From NCBI GenBank assembly GCA_002720095.2, contig PBGP02000022.1:1-64000 (forward strand): a DNA stretch of 64,000 nucleotides, given 5' to 3'. Source of the stretch: Methanobacteriota archaeon (GTDB lineage Archaea > Thermoplasmatota > Poseidoniia > Poseidoniales > Poseidoniaceae). Shown here piece after piece: positions 52,205-60,476 of the stretch (the first letter of the stretch is position 1; the number at the start of each line of letters is the position of its first letter). Made by a program: the position numbers and the translations under genes. The notes below the pieces were generated by a model. It was not told the origin of the DNA. It did not search any database and was given only the letters and a program-made list of their open reading frames with translations.

Positions 52205-52444
52205 ATGAGCGGAGGTAGTTTGCCTTTAAGGAAAGGAGAACGAATACCTAGACGACCACTCCCAGAGTATGATGAGGTCGAAGGGGGAGTGATTGAGGGA
52301 ATATCCGCACACGGTTTTAAAATATGGAAAGTGGCACTTGATGATGGGAATCAATATGGTCCTCATGCTATGATTGTGTTACTGATACTTATGGCTACAT
52401 TAACAGGAGGAATTCTTGGATTTATGTGGTCTATATTTGCTTAG
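52205..52444 (+). CDS. Small C-terminally anchored membrane protein
   Basis: A 79-residue protein. The N-terminal half is Arg/Pro-rich and hydrophilic ('PLRKGERIPRRPLPEYDE'), then a hydrophobic helix 'AMIVLLILMATLTGGILGFM' ends nearly at the C-terminus, as in tail-anchored proteins. The family is not recognised. The gene has its own promoter space (73 bases) from the divergent RecA-like gene. Its last 14 bases overlap the 3' end of purB on the other strand. Confidence 0.6.
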   Translation: MSGGSLPLRKGERIPRRPLPEYDEVEGGVIEGISAHGFKIWKVALDDGNQYGPHAMIVLLILMATLTGGILGFMWSIFA

Positions 52445-53798
52445 AGATTTCTTTCATAGCTTTTGTAACACATTCTTCTACCAGTTCAATACTAACTCCA
52501 AGATGGTTTTTAGGTTCAAAAACCTCTTCTAATTCAGCTGCGGTTAATTTAGTTGCAACAGTTGGATTCCTGGCACATATATCTATTAACTCTTCATTTT
52601 TAGATATAGATTCCATGGATGCTTCTCTAAGTACTTCATGCGAATCTTCACGTGTTACACCTTTTTCGACTAATGCCAACATAACTTTTTCAGCCATCAC
52701 TAGCCCTTTCTGTGAATTGATATTTTCTATCATCCTATCTTTATCAACCCATAAATTAGTCAAAACAATGGTAGTTTTTCTGAGTACATCATCCAGAAGA
52801 GTGGATGCGTGTGAGAGTGTAAATCTTTCACTGGAAGAATTCGCTAGATCTCTCTCATGCCATAGTAACGCATTTTCCCATGTAGGCATCATAAATGATC
52901 GAACAATTCTGGCTAGTCCACATGCGTTTTCACTCATTATTGGATTTCTTTTGTGAGCCATAGTTGATGAACCAACTTGTTTTTTAATATCAAACCCCTC
53001 TCCAACTTCACCAATTTCTGTCCTTTGTAGATTTCTAATTTCCTGTAATATTTTTTCGCAACTGGTAGAAACATTGCACATCCATGACATGAATTCGGTG
53101 TATCTGTCTCGTCCAACCACTTGAGTAGTGACTAGTGGTACACCCAAACCTAAATGAGTCAAGACCAGTCTCTGTAACTCTCGAGCATTTTCCCCTTGTG
53201 CTGCTCCAGTGCCAACGGCTCCCAAGAATTTACCTACACAAATTCTTTCTTTAGATTGATCAATCCTGTTTAACTGACGAACTAATTCATCAGTCCACAC
53301 AGCAACTTTTAATCCGAATGTAATTGGAACGGCGGCTTGACCATGAGTTCTTCCTAACATAACAGTAGACTTATGTTTCAGGGATAAATTAGCGCAAACC
53401 TCAATCAGTGAAACCAATCTTTTTCTAAGTAAGTTAATACTATCTTTGATTTGCAGAGCTACCGCAGTGTCGACTATGTCGTTGCTTGTAGCCCCTAGAT
53501 GTATACACCACCCTGAATCTCCAGCTTTTTCTGACATTGCTTTTGTTAAAGCCATTATGTCATGCTTAGTTTCGTCTTCTATTTCCTTAACTCTTTTAGC
53601 TGTGACAATTTCGGGTTTTGCTATAGCTTCAATTACTAGGTAGTCTTCCTTGGAAACTTTACCTAGTTTCATGTGAGCCCATATTAGAGCTCTCTCAACA
53701 TCCAACTGTCTTTTATGTCTTCCTTCTTCTGTCCAGACGGATTTAAATTCTTCAGATCCATATCTATAATCTAGTGGTGAAAACGGCATCACAATCAT
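52431..53798 (-). CDS. purB: Adenylosuccinate lyase
   Basis: A 455-residue fumarase/aspartase-superfamily lyase used twice in purine synthesis. 'GATSNDIVDTAVALQIKDS' and 'LGRTHGQAAVPITFG' carry the catalytic acid/base region, and 'GSSTMAHKRNPIMSE' is the superfamily signature with the flexible Ser loop. 'LWHERDLANSSSERF' follows. Length and order are normal. The 3' end overlaps the convergent small gene by 14 bases; upstream, 28 bases separate it from dph6. Confidence 0.95.
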   Translation of the reverse strand: MIVMPFSPLDYRYGSEEFKSVWTEEGRHKRQLDVERALIWAHMKLGKVSKEDYLVIEAIAKPEIVTAKRVKEIEDETKHDIMALTKAMSEKAGDSGWCIHLGATSNDIVDTAVALQIKDSINLLRKRLVSLIEVCANLSLKHKSTVMLGRTHGQAAVPITFGLKVAVWTDELVRQLNRIDQSKERICVGKFLGAVGTGAAQGENARELQRLVLTHLGLGVPLVTTQVVGRDRYTEFMSWMCNVSTSCEKILQEIRNLQRTEIGEVGEGFDIKKQVGSSTMAHKRNPIMSENACGLARIVRSFMMPTWENALLWHERDLANSSSERFTLSHASTLLDDVLRKTTIVLTNLWVDKDRMIENINSQKGLVMAEKVMLALVEKGVTREDSHEVLREASMESISKNEELIDICARNPTVATKLTAAELEEVFEPKNHLGVSIELVEECVTKAMKEISKQI

Positions 53799-53826
53799 AC
53801 ATCCGAAAATGACATTGTGTTTGAGA

Positions 53827-54549
53827 TTAACTATTATTTTCCATTAATATAGATTTAAATTTTATTAATCCCCTAGATTTTAACCATTTTTTCTCGATGT
53901 GTACATTAATTTTACTATTAAAATGCGGAGCATCTAAAACACTAGTTTCAAATTCTCCCCCTTCACCATCTACATTAAATCTGTATTTTTTAGAAATCTG
54001 GATTAATTCATCAATACTTGATTTATCTATAATCCTGCCCAACCATTTTTCCCCCAACCCTTCACAAGATACGGCAGTAATCATTATTTCAAATCCGTGA
54101 GAAATTAATGCAAGCATATGTTTTTCAGAATCATTATGCCATAGAGGTGAGAAAGATTTCAAATCAAGATTTTCACACATTCGTTCAATCCTAGTTTTTT
54201 GATAATCACTTCTCAAGGCGCCGGATATCAGAGCTTCTACTCCGAATAAGGATTCTCCACATTGCATTTTTGTTAAAATCAATTCTTCTAATTCATACAT
54301 TTCTAAATTCTCTTCTCCGGAAATTATTAATTCGATGTACTCTGTATTAGTCACTTTCGCCTGTGTTTTGACGATGTCTATACAAGGTATCTGAAACATA
54401 AAACTATCATTATTCTTAATCTTACAGGTTATTAAGGCTACAACATCCCAACCTTGCATAATTGACCACCAATGCGCATATGAGGAATCTTTTCCCCCAG
54501 AGGACAATACTGCTACCCGCACGTTGCACCTCAGAGTGTATTTTTTCAT
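53827..54549 (-). CDS. dph6: Diphthine-ammonia ligase (Dph6 family)
   Basis: An ATP-pyrophosphatase fold: 'VAVLSSGGKDSSYAHWW' is the SGGxDS PP-loop. The C-terminal part has the Dph6 signature 'FGVEALISGALRSDYQKTRI', 'LGEKWLGRIID' and 'GEGGEFETSVLDAPHF'. Dph6 makes the final amide of diphthamide on elongation factor 2. The listed start at 54660 overlaps the divergent proteasome gene and adds a non-family leader, so I chose ATG 54549 ('MKKYTLRC'). No other diphthamide gene is nearby. Confidence 0.9.
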   Translation of the reverse strand: MKKYTLRCNVRVAVLSSGGKDSSYAHWWSIMQGWDVVALITCKIKNNDSFMFQIPCIDIVKTQAKVTNTEYIELIISGEENLEMYELEELILTKMQCGESLFGVEALISGALRSDYQKTRIERMCENLDLKSFSPLWHNDSEKHMLALISHGFEIMITAVSCEGLGEKWLGRIIDKSSIDELIQISKKYRFNVDGEGGEFETSVLDAPHFNSKINVHIEKKWLKSRGLIKFKSILMENNS

Positions 54550-54622
54550 GAATGTCTCGGTAAGTTGCCATTCAACAAGATAGGTTGATAAGACTCTTTT
54601 ATCAGGGATAGTCGGTGTGAAG

Positions 54623-55351
54623 ATGCAACCAAGCGGAAGAGGATACGACCACGGAATCACAACATTCAGTCCTGATGGAAGGTTATTTCAGGTTGAATAT
54701 GCTCGTGAATCCGTTAAAAGAGGTACAACTACAGCAGGATTGAAATTTAGGAACGGAGTAATATTAATTGTAGACAAAAGGATTAATAGCAGGCTAATTA
54801 TACCCGATTCTATAGAAAAAGTATTCAAAATTGATGAACACATTGGATTCGCAACTAGTGGATTAGTGGCCGATGCGAGACAACTAGTACAAAGAGCGAG
54901 AGTTGAGTGTCAAGTTAACAGGATTACATATGCTGATTCTGTGCCAGTCACCACACTTGCCAAAAAAATTTGTGACTTCAAACAATCATTCACTCAATAT
55001 GGTGGCTCTAGGCCATTTGGTACAGCATTACTTATTGGAGGTGTAGATGATGACGGAATTCACCTTTTTGAAACAGACCCTAGTGGTGCTTACCAATCAT
55101 ATCATGCTGGAGGAATCGGATCAGGAAGAAGTTCAGTATGTGAATTCTTTGAATCGAACTGGAAAGAGAATATGACCATGAACGCTGCCATAAAGATGGG
55201 ATTGGAAGCTTTAAGGAATAGCTTGGATTCAGAACTCAATAGAGAAGCAGTAGAAATTGCTATTATTGATTCAGACGGATACAGGACTCTGAACAGAGAG
55301 GACGTGAATAAAAATATAGATAAATTAAAACCACTCGATAATGAAAGTTAA
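54623..55351 (+). CDS. psmA: Proteasome subunit alpha
   Basis: About 242 residues. The N-terminal gate 'SGRGYDHGITTFSPDGRLFQ' and 'VEYARESVKRGTT' are diagnostic of archaeal alpha subunits; 'GGSRPFGTALLIGGVDDDG' lies in the central sheet. The catalytic Thr of beta subunits is absent, as expected. The start is ATG 54623 ('MQPSGRGYD'); the GTG two codons earlier is less likely. It opens the conserved archaeal superoperon that runs to prefoldin beta. Confidence 0.95.
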   Translation: MQPSGRGYDHGITTFSPDGRLFQVEYARESVKRGTTTAGLKFRNGVILIVDKRINSRLIIPDSIEKVFKIDEHIGFATSGLVADARQLVQRARVECQVNRITYADSVPVTTLAKKICDFKQSFTQYGGSRPFGTALLIGGVDDDGIHLFETDPSGAYQSYHAGGIGSGRSSVCEFFESNWKENMTMNAAIKMGLEALRNSLDSELNREAVEIAIIDSDGYRTLNREDVNKNIDKLKPLDNES

Positions 55352-55363
55352 TGAGGGGATTAA

Positions 55364-56050
55364 TTGGTTAGTCTAGACGATGCAGTTATCGCCAGATATG
55401 AAAAATACGGAATGAGATTTGAAATTCTTGTCGATCCAAATTTAGTAGAATCTTGGAAGGATGGGAACACTGATATTAGTTTAGATAAGATTGCTGCTAT
55501 TGACGAGGTTTTCATCGACTCAAGAGCTGGTGAGAGACCAACATCCAGTGACTTAGACAAAGCTTTTCAAACTTCCAATTTCAATGAAATTGCATTTAAA
55601 ATATTATCTGATGGAGAGATTCAATTGACATCTTCCCAAAGGAAAAAGATGACAGAATCTAAAAAAAGGCAGATAATTCAGCATATTCAATCTAACGCAA
55701 TTGATCCAAAAACTAAAACTCCTCATCCTCTAACAAGAATAGAAATAGCCTTAGATCAGACTAGATTTTCTATAGACCCTTTTAAGAATATAGACATTCA
55801 GATTAAAGAAGTAATCAAGCTCTTGAAACCTCTGATACCTTTATCATTTGAAAACTCTAGATTGGCATTCCGAATTTCTGGTAAAAATTATGGTTCTGTA
55901 TTTAAGATATTAAGCAAATATAAAGAAAAAGATGATTGGCTTGAAAACGGTGATTGGGCATGCATAATTGATATCCCAGCAGGATTAAAGGGAGAAATAA
56001 TTTCCAAGGTTATGAGTAAGGATTCTGAAGCAGAATATAGAGAACTTTAG
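55364..56050 (+). CDS. sdo1: Ribosome maturation protein SBDS/Sdo1
   Basis: A 228-residue three-domain protein needed to finish 60S/50S subunits. 'VSLDDAVIARYEKYGMRFEI' opens the FYSH domain, 'SDGEIQLTSSQRKKMTESKK' joins to the helical second domain, and 'HPLTRIEIALDQTRFSIDP' starts the third ferredoxin-like domain. Length is as in other archaea. The TTG/ATG start lies 12 bases after psmA and the gene precedes rrp4, the standard archaeal order linking proteasome, ribosome and exosome. Confidence 0.95.
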   Translation: MVSLDDAVIARYEKYGMRFEILVDPNLVESWKDGNTDISLDKIAAIDEVFIDSRAGERPTSSDLDKAFQTSNFNEIAFKILSDGEIQLTSSQRKKMTESKKRQIIQHIQSNAIDPKTKTPHPLTRIEIALDQTRFSIDPFKNIDIQIKEVIKLLKPLIPLSFENSRLAFRISGKNYGSVFKILSKYKEKDDWLENGDWACIIDIPAGLKGEIISKVMSKDSEAEYREL

Positions 56051-56100
56051 TTCCGCTTTACTTAAACGCAAACATGCTCTGGGTGTGTTCGAGGAGAAAG

Positions 56101-56784
56101 ATGAATGAAGTATATTTTGGTGCTAGGGAGCGCCTTGTCATACCAGGTGACAAAATTGAAAATGAAAAAGGACATTCCGCTGGGAGTGGAATTGTAAAAA
56201 TAGAAAGAGATTTAGTTGCTACTCAGGTTGGACAACTAATGGAAAATAATGGAACTATTTATGTTCAGGCTTTTAATTCAGCATATATGCCTAGATCAGG
56301 AGATTTAGTTATCGGTAATGTAACATCAATGAAGTCTAATATCTGGATGCTAGATATTGGAGGCCCATTTGAAGCTTTATTGCCGATGAGTTTGTCTCCA
56401 TGGAATGTTCAGTTTGGAGATTTAGAAGAGCATATGGTTGTAGGTGATTATGCCTTGTTAAGAGTTCAGGAAATTGACAGTCAACACGGAGTTGTTTGCA
56501 CTATGAAAGGTATTGGTTTACGAAAGATTTCTACTGGTGTCGTTGAATATGTCGGCTCTAATTCAATCAGGCAATTCATTGGGACAAAAGGTACCAATTT
56601 ACAAAAAATAAAAGAATTCAGCGGTTGCAGGATTACTGTTGCAGATAATGGAAGAATTTGGATTGAAGGGGAAGATGAAGGAATTTTACAGGTCAGGGAA
56701 TTTTGTCAGAGCCTTAATAGTAACTCCAATTTTAATCATTCAAAGACCGATAAATTATTACAAAATAGAATGGAGGAGATATAA
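56101..56784 (+). CDS. rrp4: Exosome RNA-binding cap subunit Rrp4
   Basis: About 227 residues: an N-terminal domain, an S1 domain ('SAYMPRSGDLVIGNVTSM'), and a KH domain with 'IRQFIGTKGTNLQKIKEF'. It caps the Rrp41-Rrp42 ring and feeds RNA into it. I prefer ATG 56101 ('MNEVYFGAR') over the listed start. The stop overlaps the rrp41 ATG by one base, suggesting coupled translation. Confidence 0.93.
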   Translation: MNEVYFGARERLVIPGDKIENEKGHSAGSGIVKIERDLVATQVGQLMENNGTIYVQAFNSAYMPRSGDLVIGNVTSMKSNIWMLDIGGPFEALLPMSLSPWNVQFGDLEEHMVVGDYALLRVQEIDSQHGVVCTMKGIGLRKISTGVVEYVGSNSIRQFIGTKGTNLQKIKEFSGCRITVADNGRIWIEGEDEGILQVREFCQSLNSNSNFNHSKTDKLLQNRMEEI

Positions 56785-57512
56785 TGGGTGGTTATGGAGA
56801 CGTTGAACTCATCAAAGAAAATGGAGAACGACTAGATGGACGTCTAGCTGATGAATTGAGACCAATTAAAATCGAGGTGGGGGTACTGCCAGCAGCTAGA
56901 GGTTCATGCAGAATGACATGGGGGCTTAATATTGCAGAAGTCGCTGTTTACGGCCCAATGGAAGCACACCCAAGGAAAATTCAGAGACCAGATAGAGCTG
57001 TTTTGGATGTTAGATATAATATGGCACCATTCTCAACTTCAGATAGAATTAGGCCTGGTTTTAATAGGAGAAGTAGAGAAATAAGTAAAGTAACTGCCGA
57101 AGCATTGGAAAGTATCGTAATGGTAGAGATGTTTCCTAGATCTAAAATTAGAGTTGAAATAGAGATATTGTGTGCTGAAGCAGGGACTAGATGCTGTGGT
57201 ATTACGGCCGCAGCTGTAGCTTTAGCTGACGCGGGAATTCCAATGAAAGATCTTTTAGTTAGTGTTGCTGCTGGTAAAATTAATGATGTTGTAGTTCTAG
57301 ATTTAGATAAAGCAGAAGACAATTATGGACAGGCAGATTTGCCAGTCGGAATAATGCCAAATACCGAAGAATTAGCGTTTCTACAAATGGATGGTGATTT
57401 ATCTCCAGAAGAATTTAATCTTGCGATGGAGTATAATATGAAAGCTGCTAAAGAGATACACAAATTACAGGTAGAAGCTTTAAAATCCAAATATACAGGA
57501 GGTTTAGAATAA
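56784..57512 (+). CDS. rrp41: Exosome catalytic subunit Rrp41
   Basis: A 242-residue RNase PH-fold 3'-5' exoribonuclease. 'RLDGRLADELRPIKIEVGVL' opens the fold, and 'GPMEAHPRKIQRPDRAVLDV' and 'FNRRSREISKVTAEAL' line the RNA path. The catalytic Asp region is 'LDKAEDNYGQADLPV', matching the phosphate/metal Asp of archaeal Rrp41. It forms a hexamer with Rrp42. It is translationally coupled to both neighbours by one-base overlaps. Confidence 0.95.
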   Translation: MGGYGDVELIKENGERLDGRLADELRPIKIEVGVLPAARGSCRMTWGLNIAEVAVYGPMEAHPRKIQRPDRAVLDVRYNMAPFSTSDRIRPGFNRRSREISKVTAEALESIVMVEMFPRSKIRVEIEILCAEAGTRCCGITAAAVALADAGIPMKDLLVSVAAGKINDVVVLDLDKAEDNYGQADLPVGIMPNTEELAFLQMDGDLSPEEFNLAMEYNMKAAKEIHKLQVEALKSKYTGGLE

Positions 57513-58294
57513 TGGTAGAAATAGTACCTAGACTATTGAGAGATCAACTGAAGAAATTAGCAGAAAATGACTCTAGAATTGATGGCAGAAATAGATTTGA
57601 GAGAAGAGAAATTAATTTAGAAACAAATATTCTAACCAATGCAGAGGGTTCGTCTAAGGTGTCGTGGGGTGGTACCGTTGTCTATGCGGGAGTGAAATTC
57701 TCTTTGCGGGAGCCTTATTCAGATCGCCCAGCTGATGGCTCTTTGATGACTTCTGCAGAATTAAGACCTGTGGCGCACTTAAGATATGAACCAGGACCCC
57801 CAAGTCCTGAAAGCATTGAATTGGGAAGGGTCGTAGATAGGGGAATTAGAGAATCAGGGTGTATTGAATTGTCTTCTTTATGTGTCGTACCAGGGGAAAG
57901 CGTTTGGAATGTAAATTTAGATATTCACGTAATGTCTGATGATGGAAATATTTTTGATGCCTGTGCTTTAGCTGGTATTGCTGCATTGAGAACTGCAACC
58001 GTTCCTGCAGAGAAACATGATGTGGGCGAAGATCACCCACTACCAGTAAGTAAAACACCTATAATGTGTTCTTATAAGAAAGTTGGTGGGCGATTCGTTT
58101 ATGACCCTAATGAGCAAGAAGAATTAGGGGGAGATGAAAGAATTCACATTACATTGGGAGATGATGGACATGTACATTCTCTTCAAAAGGGATTAAAAGG
58201 AACTTTCAGCACGGCTGAATTTGCCGAGATATTTGACAACGCAAGTACTCAAGCAGCAGAATTAAGAAATCTAATAGAAGAAAAGGTGAATTAA
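57512..58294 (+). CDS. rrp42: Exosome core subunit Rrp42
   Basis: A 260-residue RNase PH-fold partner of Rrp41, structurally required but non-catalytic. 'DSRIDGRNRFERREINLET' and 'KVSWGGTVVYAGVKF' open the fold; 'GRVVDRGIRESGCIELSSL' and 'NIFDACALAGIAALRTATVP' are Rrp42-type, lacking the Rrp41 catalytic Asp segment. One base overlap with rrp41 upstream, one base gap to rpl37ae downstream. Confidence 0.95.
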   Translation: MVEIVPRLLRDQLKKLAENDSRIDGRNRFERREINLETNILTNAEGSSKVSWGGTVVYAGVKFSLREPYSDRPADGSLMTSAELRPVAHLRYEPGPPSPESIELGRVVDRGIRESGCIELSSLCVVPGESVWNVNLDIHVMSDDGNIFDACALAGIAALRTATVPAEKHDVGEDHPLPVSKTPIMCSYKKVGGRFVYDPNEQEELGGDERIHITLGDDGHVHSLQKGLKGTFSTAEFAEIFDNASTQAAELRNLIEEKVN

Positions 58295-58295
58295 T

Positions 58296-58664
58296 ATGGC
58301 AAAAAGAACTCAAAAAGCAGGCGCTACGGCTAAGTTTGGTGCTAGATATGGTGTTAGCGTCAGAAGAAATTCAGCTGGCGCTATGAAGAAAAAATCACAA
58401 TTATACACATGCCCAGTATGTCAATACAAAAAAGTAAAGAGAAAATCTGTGGGAATATGGCATTGTGATAAGTGTAATCATACCTTTACAGGTGGTGCAT
58501 GGGAACCTTACACTAGAGCAACTACTGCTAATCAAAGGATTACCAGAAGAAACATGGAAGGAGCTAGCGATACAGATTTATTAGCCCTAGCAGCTCAAGC
58601 AGCTATTGATTTCGAGGCTATGCGTGCTGAAGAAGCAGGTGATGATAGTGATGAAGAAGAATAA
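58296..58664 (+). CDS. rpl37ae: Ribosomal protein eL43 (L37Ae)
   Basis: A 122-residue protein. 'GATAKFGARYGVSVRRNS' is the L37Ae N-terminus. The zinc finger is 'CPVCQYKKVKRKSVGIWHCD' with a second CxxC. The C-terminal ~30 residues ('TDLLALAAQAAIDFEAMRAE' and an acidic 'EEAGDDSDEEE' tail) extend past the usual ~90. It sits between rrp42 and pcc1. Its last 14 bases overlap the pcc1 start. Confidence 0.93.
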   Translation: MAKRTQKAGATAKFGARYGVSVRRNSAGAMKKKSQLYTCPVCQYKKVKRKSVGIWHCDKCNHTFTGGAWEPYTRATTANQRITRRNMEGASDTDLLALAAQAAIDFEAMRAEEAGDDSDEEE

Positions 58665-58860
58665 ATCTTCAATCACAATATCATTACCTAAGAAATTTTC
58701 TGAAACAATAATCGCAGCACTGACTGGTGAAGAAGTTATTATCGAGAGCAAATCTGTAAAATTAAATTCAGAATCATTGAAAGATTTGCGATCAAGGTGG
58801 AACACGGTAATGAGGAGTATTGAGGTTTCACATAGTGTAATAGATAAAATGGAGTTTTAA
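58651..58860 (+). CDS. pcc1: KEOPS complex subunit Pcc1
   Basis: About 69 residues from ATG 58651; the listed ORF starts earlier in an overlapping frame. The Pcc1 fold is suggested by 'ESKSVKLNSESLKDLRSRWN' followed by 'TVMRSIEVSHSVI', the dimer helices that hold KEOPS together for t6A tRNA modification. Position between rpl37ae and prefoldin beta is the usual archaeal place for pcc1. rpoP, often next to rpl37ae in archaea, is absent here. Confidence 0.78.
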   Translation: MKKNKSSITISLPKKFSETIIAALTGEEVIIESKSVKLNSESLKDLRSRWNTVMRSIEVSHSVIDKMEF

Positions 58861-58862
58861 TT

Positions 58863-59180
58863 ATGAATAACAGCGAGATTTTGCAAAATATACTTAGAGA
58901 TATACAATCAACTAGACAACAATTAATGTCAACAAGTTCACAGATACGTGAGTTTGAGGTTACTTTAGACGCACTGAAAGGTCAGGATGAGGATAAAAAA
59001 GTATATCGTCAAATTGGCGCTTTATTATTTGAGATAGATGATTTAGAATCAATGAATACACAGTTATCTTCTAGTATCGACACATTAAAAGAACATTTGA
59101 AATTACTCGAAAAACAAGACAATGAATTGAAAAATAAATATGATGAAGTCGTGTTAAAAATAGAAAAGTCCGAAAGCTAG
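58863..59180 (+). CDS. pfdB: Prefoldin beta subunit
   Basis: A 105-residue coiled-coil chaperone subunit. Two long helices flank the beta hairpin with 'KKVYRQIGALLFEIDD', the prefoldin-beta signature; the C-terminal helix is heptad-rich. It pairs with prefoldin alpha (elsewhere) in the six-armed complex delivering unfolded chains to the thermosome. It closes the conserved superoperon. The next gene starts one base after its stop. Confidence 0.92.
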   Translation: MNNSEILQNILRDIQSTRQQLMSTSSQIREFEVTLDALKGQDEDKKVYRQIGALLFEIDDLESMNTQLSSSIDTLKEHLKLLEKQDNELKNKYDEVVLKIEKSES

Positions 59181-60101
59181 GTGATAGAAATTCAAGCGAT
59201 GGAATTAGTAAATTTATGGATTGAAAAACCCATTCAAATTGATAAACTAGACGACTTGATTGAAAAAGTAGAATCTAGCAATCCATATTTAGAAGTGGCC
59301 GAATGTTCTATTTCTTTAAATATAATAGACCTATATGATGTAGTTTTTTCAAAATTAACTGACTCAGAAAAACTAATTTTGGAATTAATCACACTTAGAA
59401 ATAAAGGCGACTATGAGAAAATGTTCTTCAATATTGAGCAAGGATTAGAGTTGGTTAGAGATAAAGAGAACAGAGATTTGGTATTAGAAGGTAGATTAAG
59501 AATGGAACTCGGCTTACTCAAAATACAGTCAGGTTCTGAAGAGAACCCTGAAAGTGATTTTGAATGGGCTTTGCGAAGACTTTCATCCGTTTGTGAATTT
59601 TCAAGGTTACACGGTTTGGCTATTATCAATAAAGCAGCATATCATGAGAAAATTGATGAAAAATTGATGGCTCTGCATTTATACGGCGAAATCCCACTAA
59701 ATGGAAATTTTCCTTTAGAGGTAGTTGCTTTTTCTAGAGTTGGAGCAGCAAGAATTCTAACACAAATTGGTCACATTAGTGATGCATGCAGACATTTGTA
59801 CAATGCACATAAGATTTTCACCAAATCAAATAACACAGAGTTAGCTTGGCATTCAGGTTTTCAATTCTTGTCTATCGCATCAAAATATGTAGATATTAAT
59901 GCCGATTTAATTGATTTTCAAATATTGAACGCTAAACCGCGAGAACTGGGAGATGAAATACCCGAACCGAAAATTCACCCTAAAGATTTAATGATTATTG
60001 CAAATAATTTGAAAAAAAATGAAACAATATACAAAGAAGTTGATGAATCAATTAAATCATTCGTTGATTCAATCATTAAGAATACATCTGGCTTATTTTA
60101 A
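59181..60101 (+). CDS. Hypothetical helical-repeat (TPR-like) protein
   Basis: A 306-residue, all-helical protein from a GTG start immediately after prefoldin beta, so probably co-transcribed. Several helix pairs have TPR-like spacing, for example 'RLHGLAIINKAAYHEKIDE' and 'FSRVGAARILTQIGHISDAC', but the consensus is weak. No membrane segment. The family is not recognised. The last nine bases overlap the convergent Nudix gene. A link to chaperone or targeting functions is only suggested by position. Confidence 0.6.
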   Translation: MIEIQAMELVNLWIEKPIQIDKLDDLIEKVESSNPYLEVAECSISLNIIDLYDVVFSKLTDSEKLILELITLRNKGDYEKMFFNIEQGLELVRDKENRDLVLEGRLRMELGLLKIQSGSEENPESDFEWALRRLSSVCEFSRLHGLAIINKAAYHEKIDEKLMALHLYGEIPLNGNFPLEVVAFSRVGAARILTQIGHISDACRHLYNAHKIFTKSNNTELAWHSGFQFLSIASKYVDINADLIDFQILNAKPRELGDEIPEPKIHPKDLMIIANNLKKNETIYKEVDESIKSFVDSIIKNTSGLF

Positions 60102-60476
60102 TTGGAACGAATCTAATATCGTTTCTAATTCATGAGCCCCCCATGCTAGATTTTCTGGGGGTGTGTTATGCCATTTCACTTCAGAAATCATCGGATCCGA
60201 TTTTGAGCTGAAACTAGAATTACTGTCGGAAGGCTTCATTAAAAAAACAACTCCATTATCTATTGAAATTGGTCCAGACAGTATTTCTGCTCTTATTCCT
60301 GTTTCCTCGCGTACTTCTCTTATTATGCACTGTCTGGGACTCTCTCCTTTTGCTAATTTTCCACCAGGAAGCTCCCAACCCCTATTTACATGCTTTACTA
60401 AAACCCATTCCCAATAATTGGAAAAACTTTTGGAATTAAATTCTCTAATTATCAATGCTAGTGCATATTCAACCAT
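60093..60476 (-). CDS. Nudix hydrolase
   Basis: A 127-residue protein. The Nudix box 'GGKLAKGESPRQCIIREVRE' followed by ETGI fits G-x5-E-x7-RE-x2-EE-x-G with both catalytic Glu. The preceding 'LVKHVNRGWELPGG' strand fits MutT/NUDT1-like members that clean up damaged or excess nucleotides; the substrate is not predictable. The start overlaps the end of the upstream TPR gene by eight bases, so they are translationally coupled. Confidence 0.88.
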   Translation of the reverse strand: MVEYALALIIREFNSKSFSNYWEWVLVKHVNRGWELPGGKLAKGESPRQCIIREVREETGIRAEILSGPISIDNGVVFLMKPSDSNSSFSSKSDPMISEVKWHNTPPENLAWGAHELETILDSFQLK

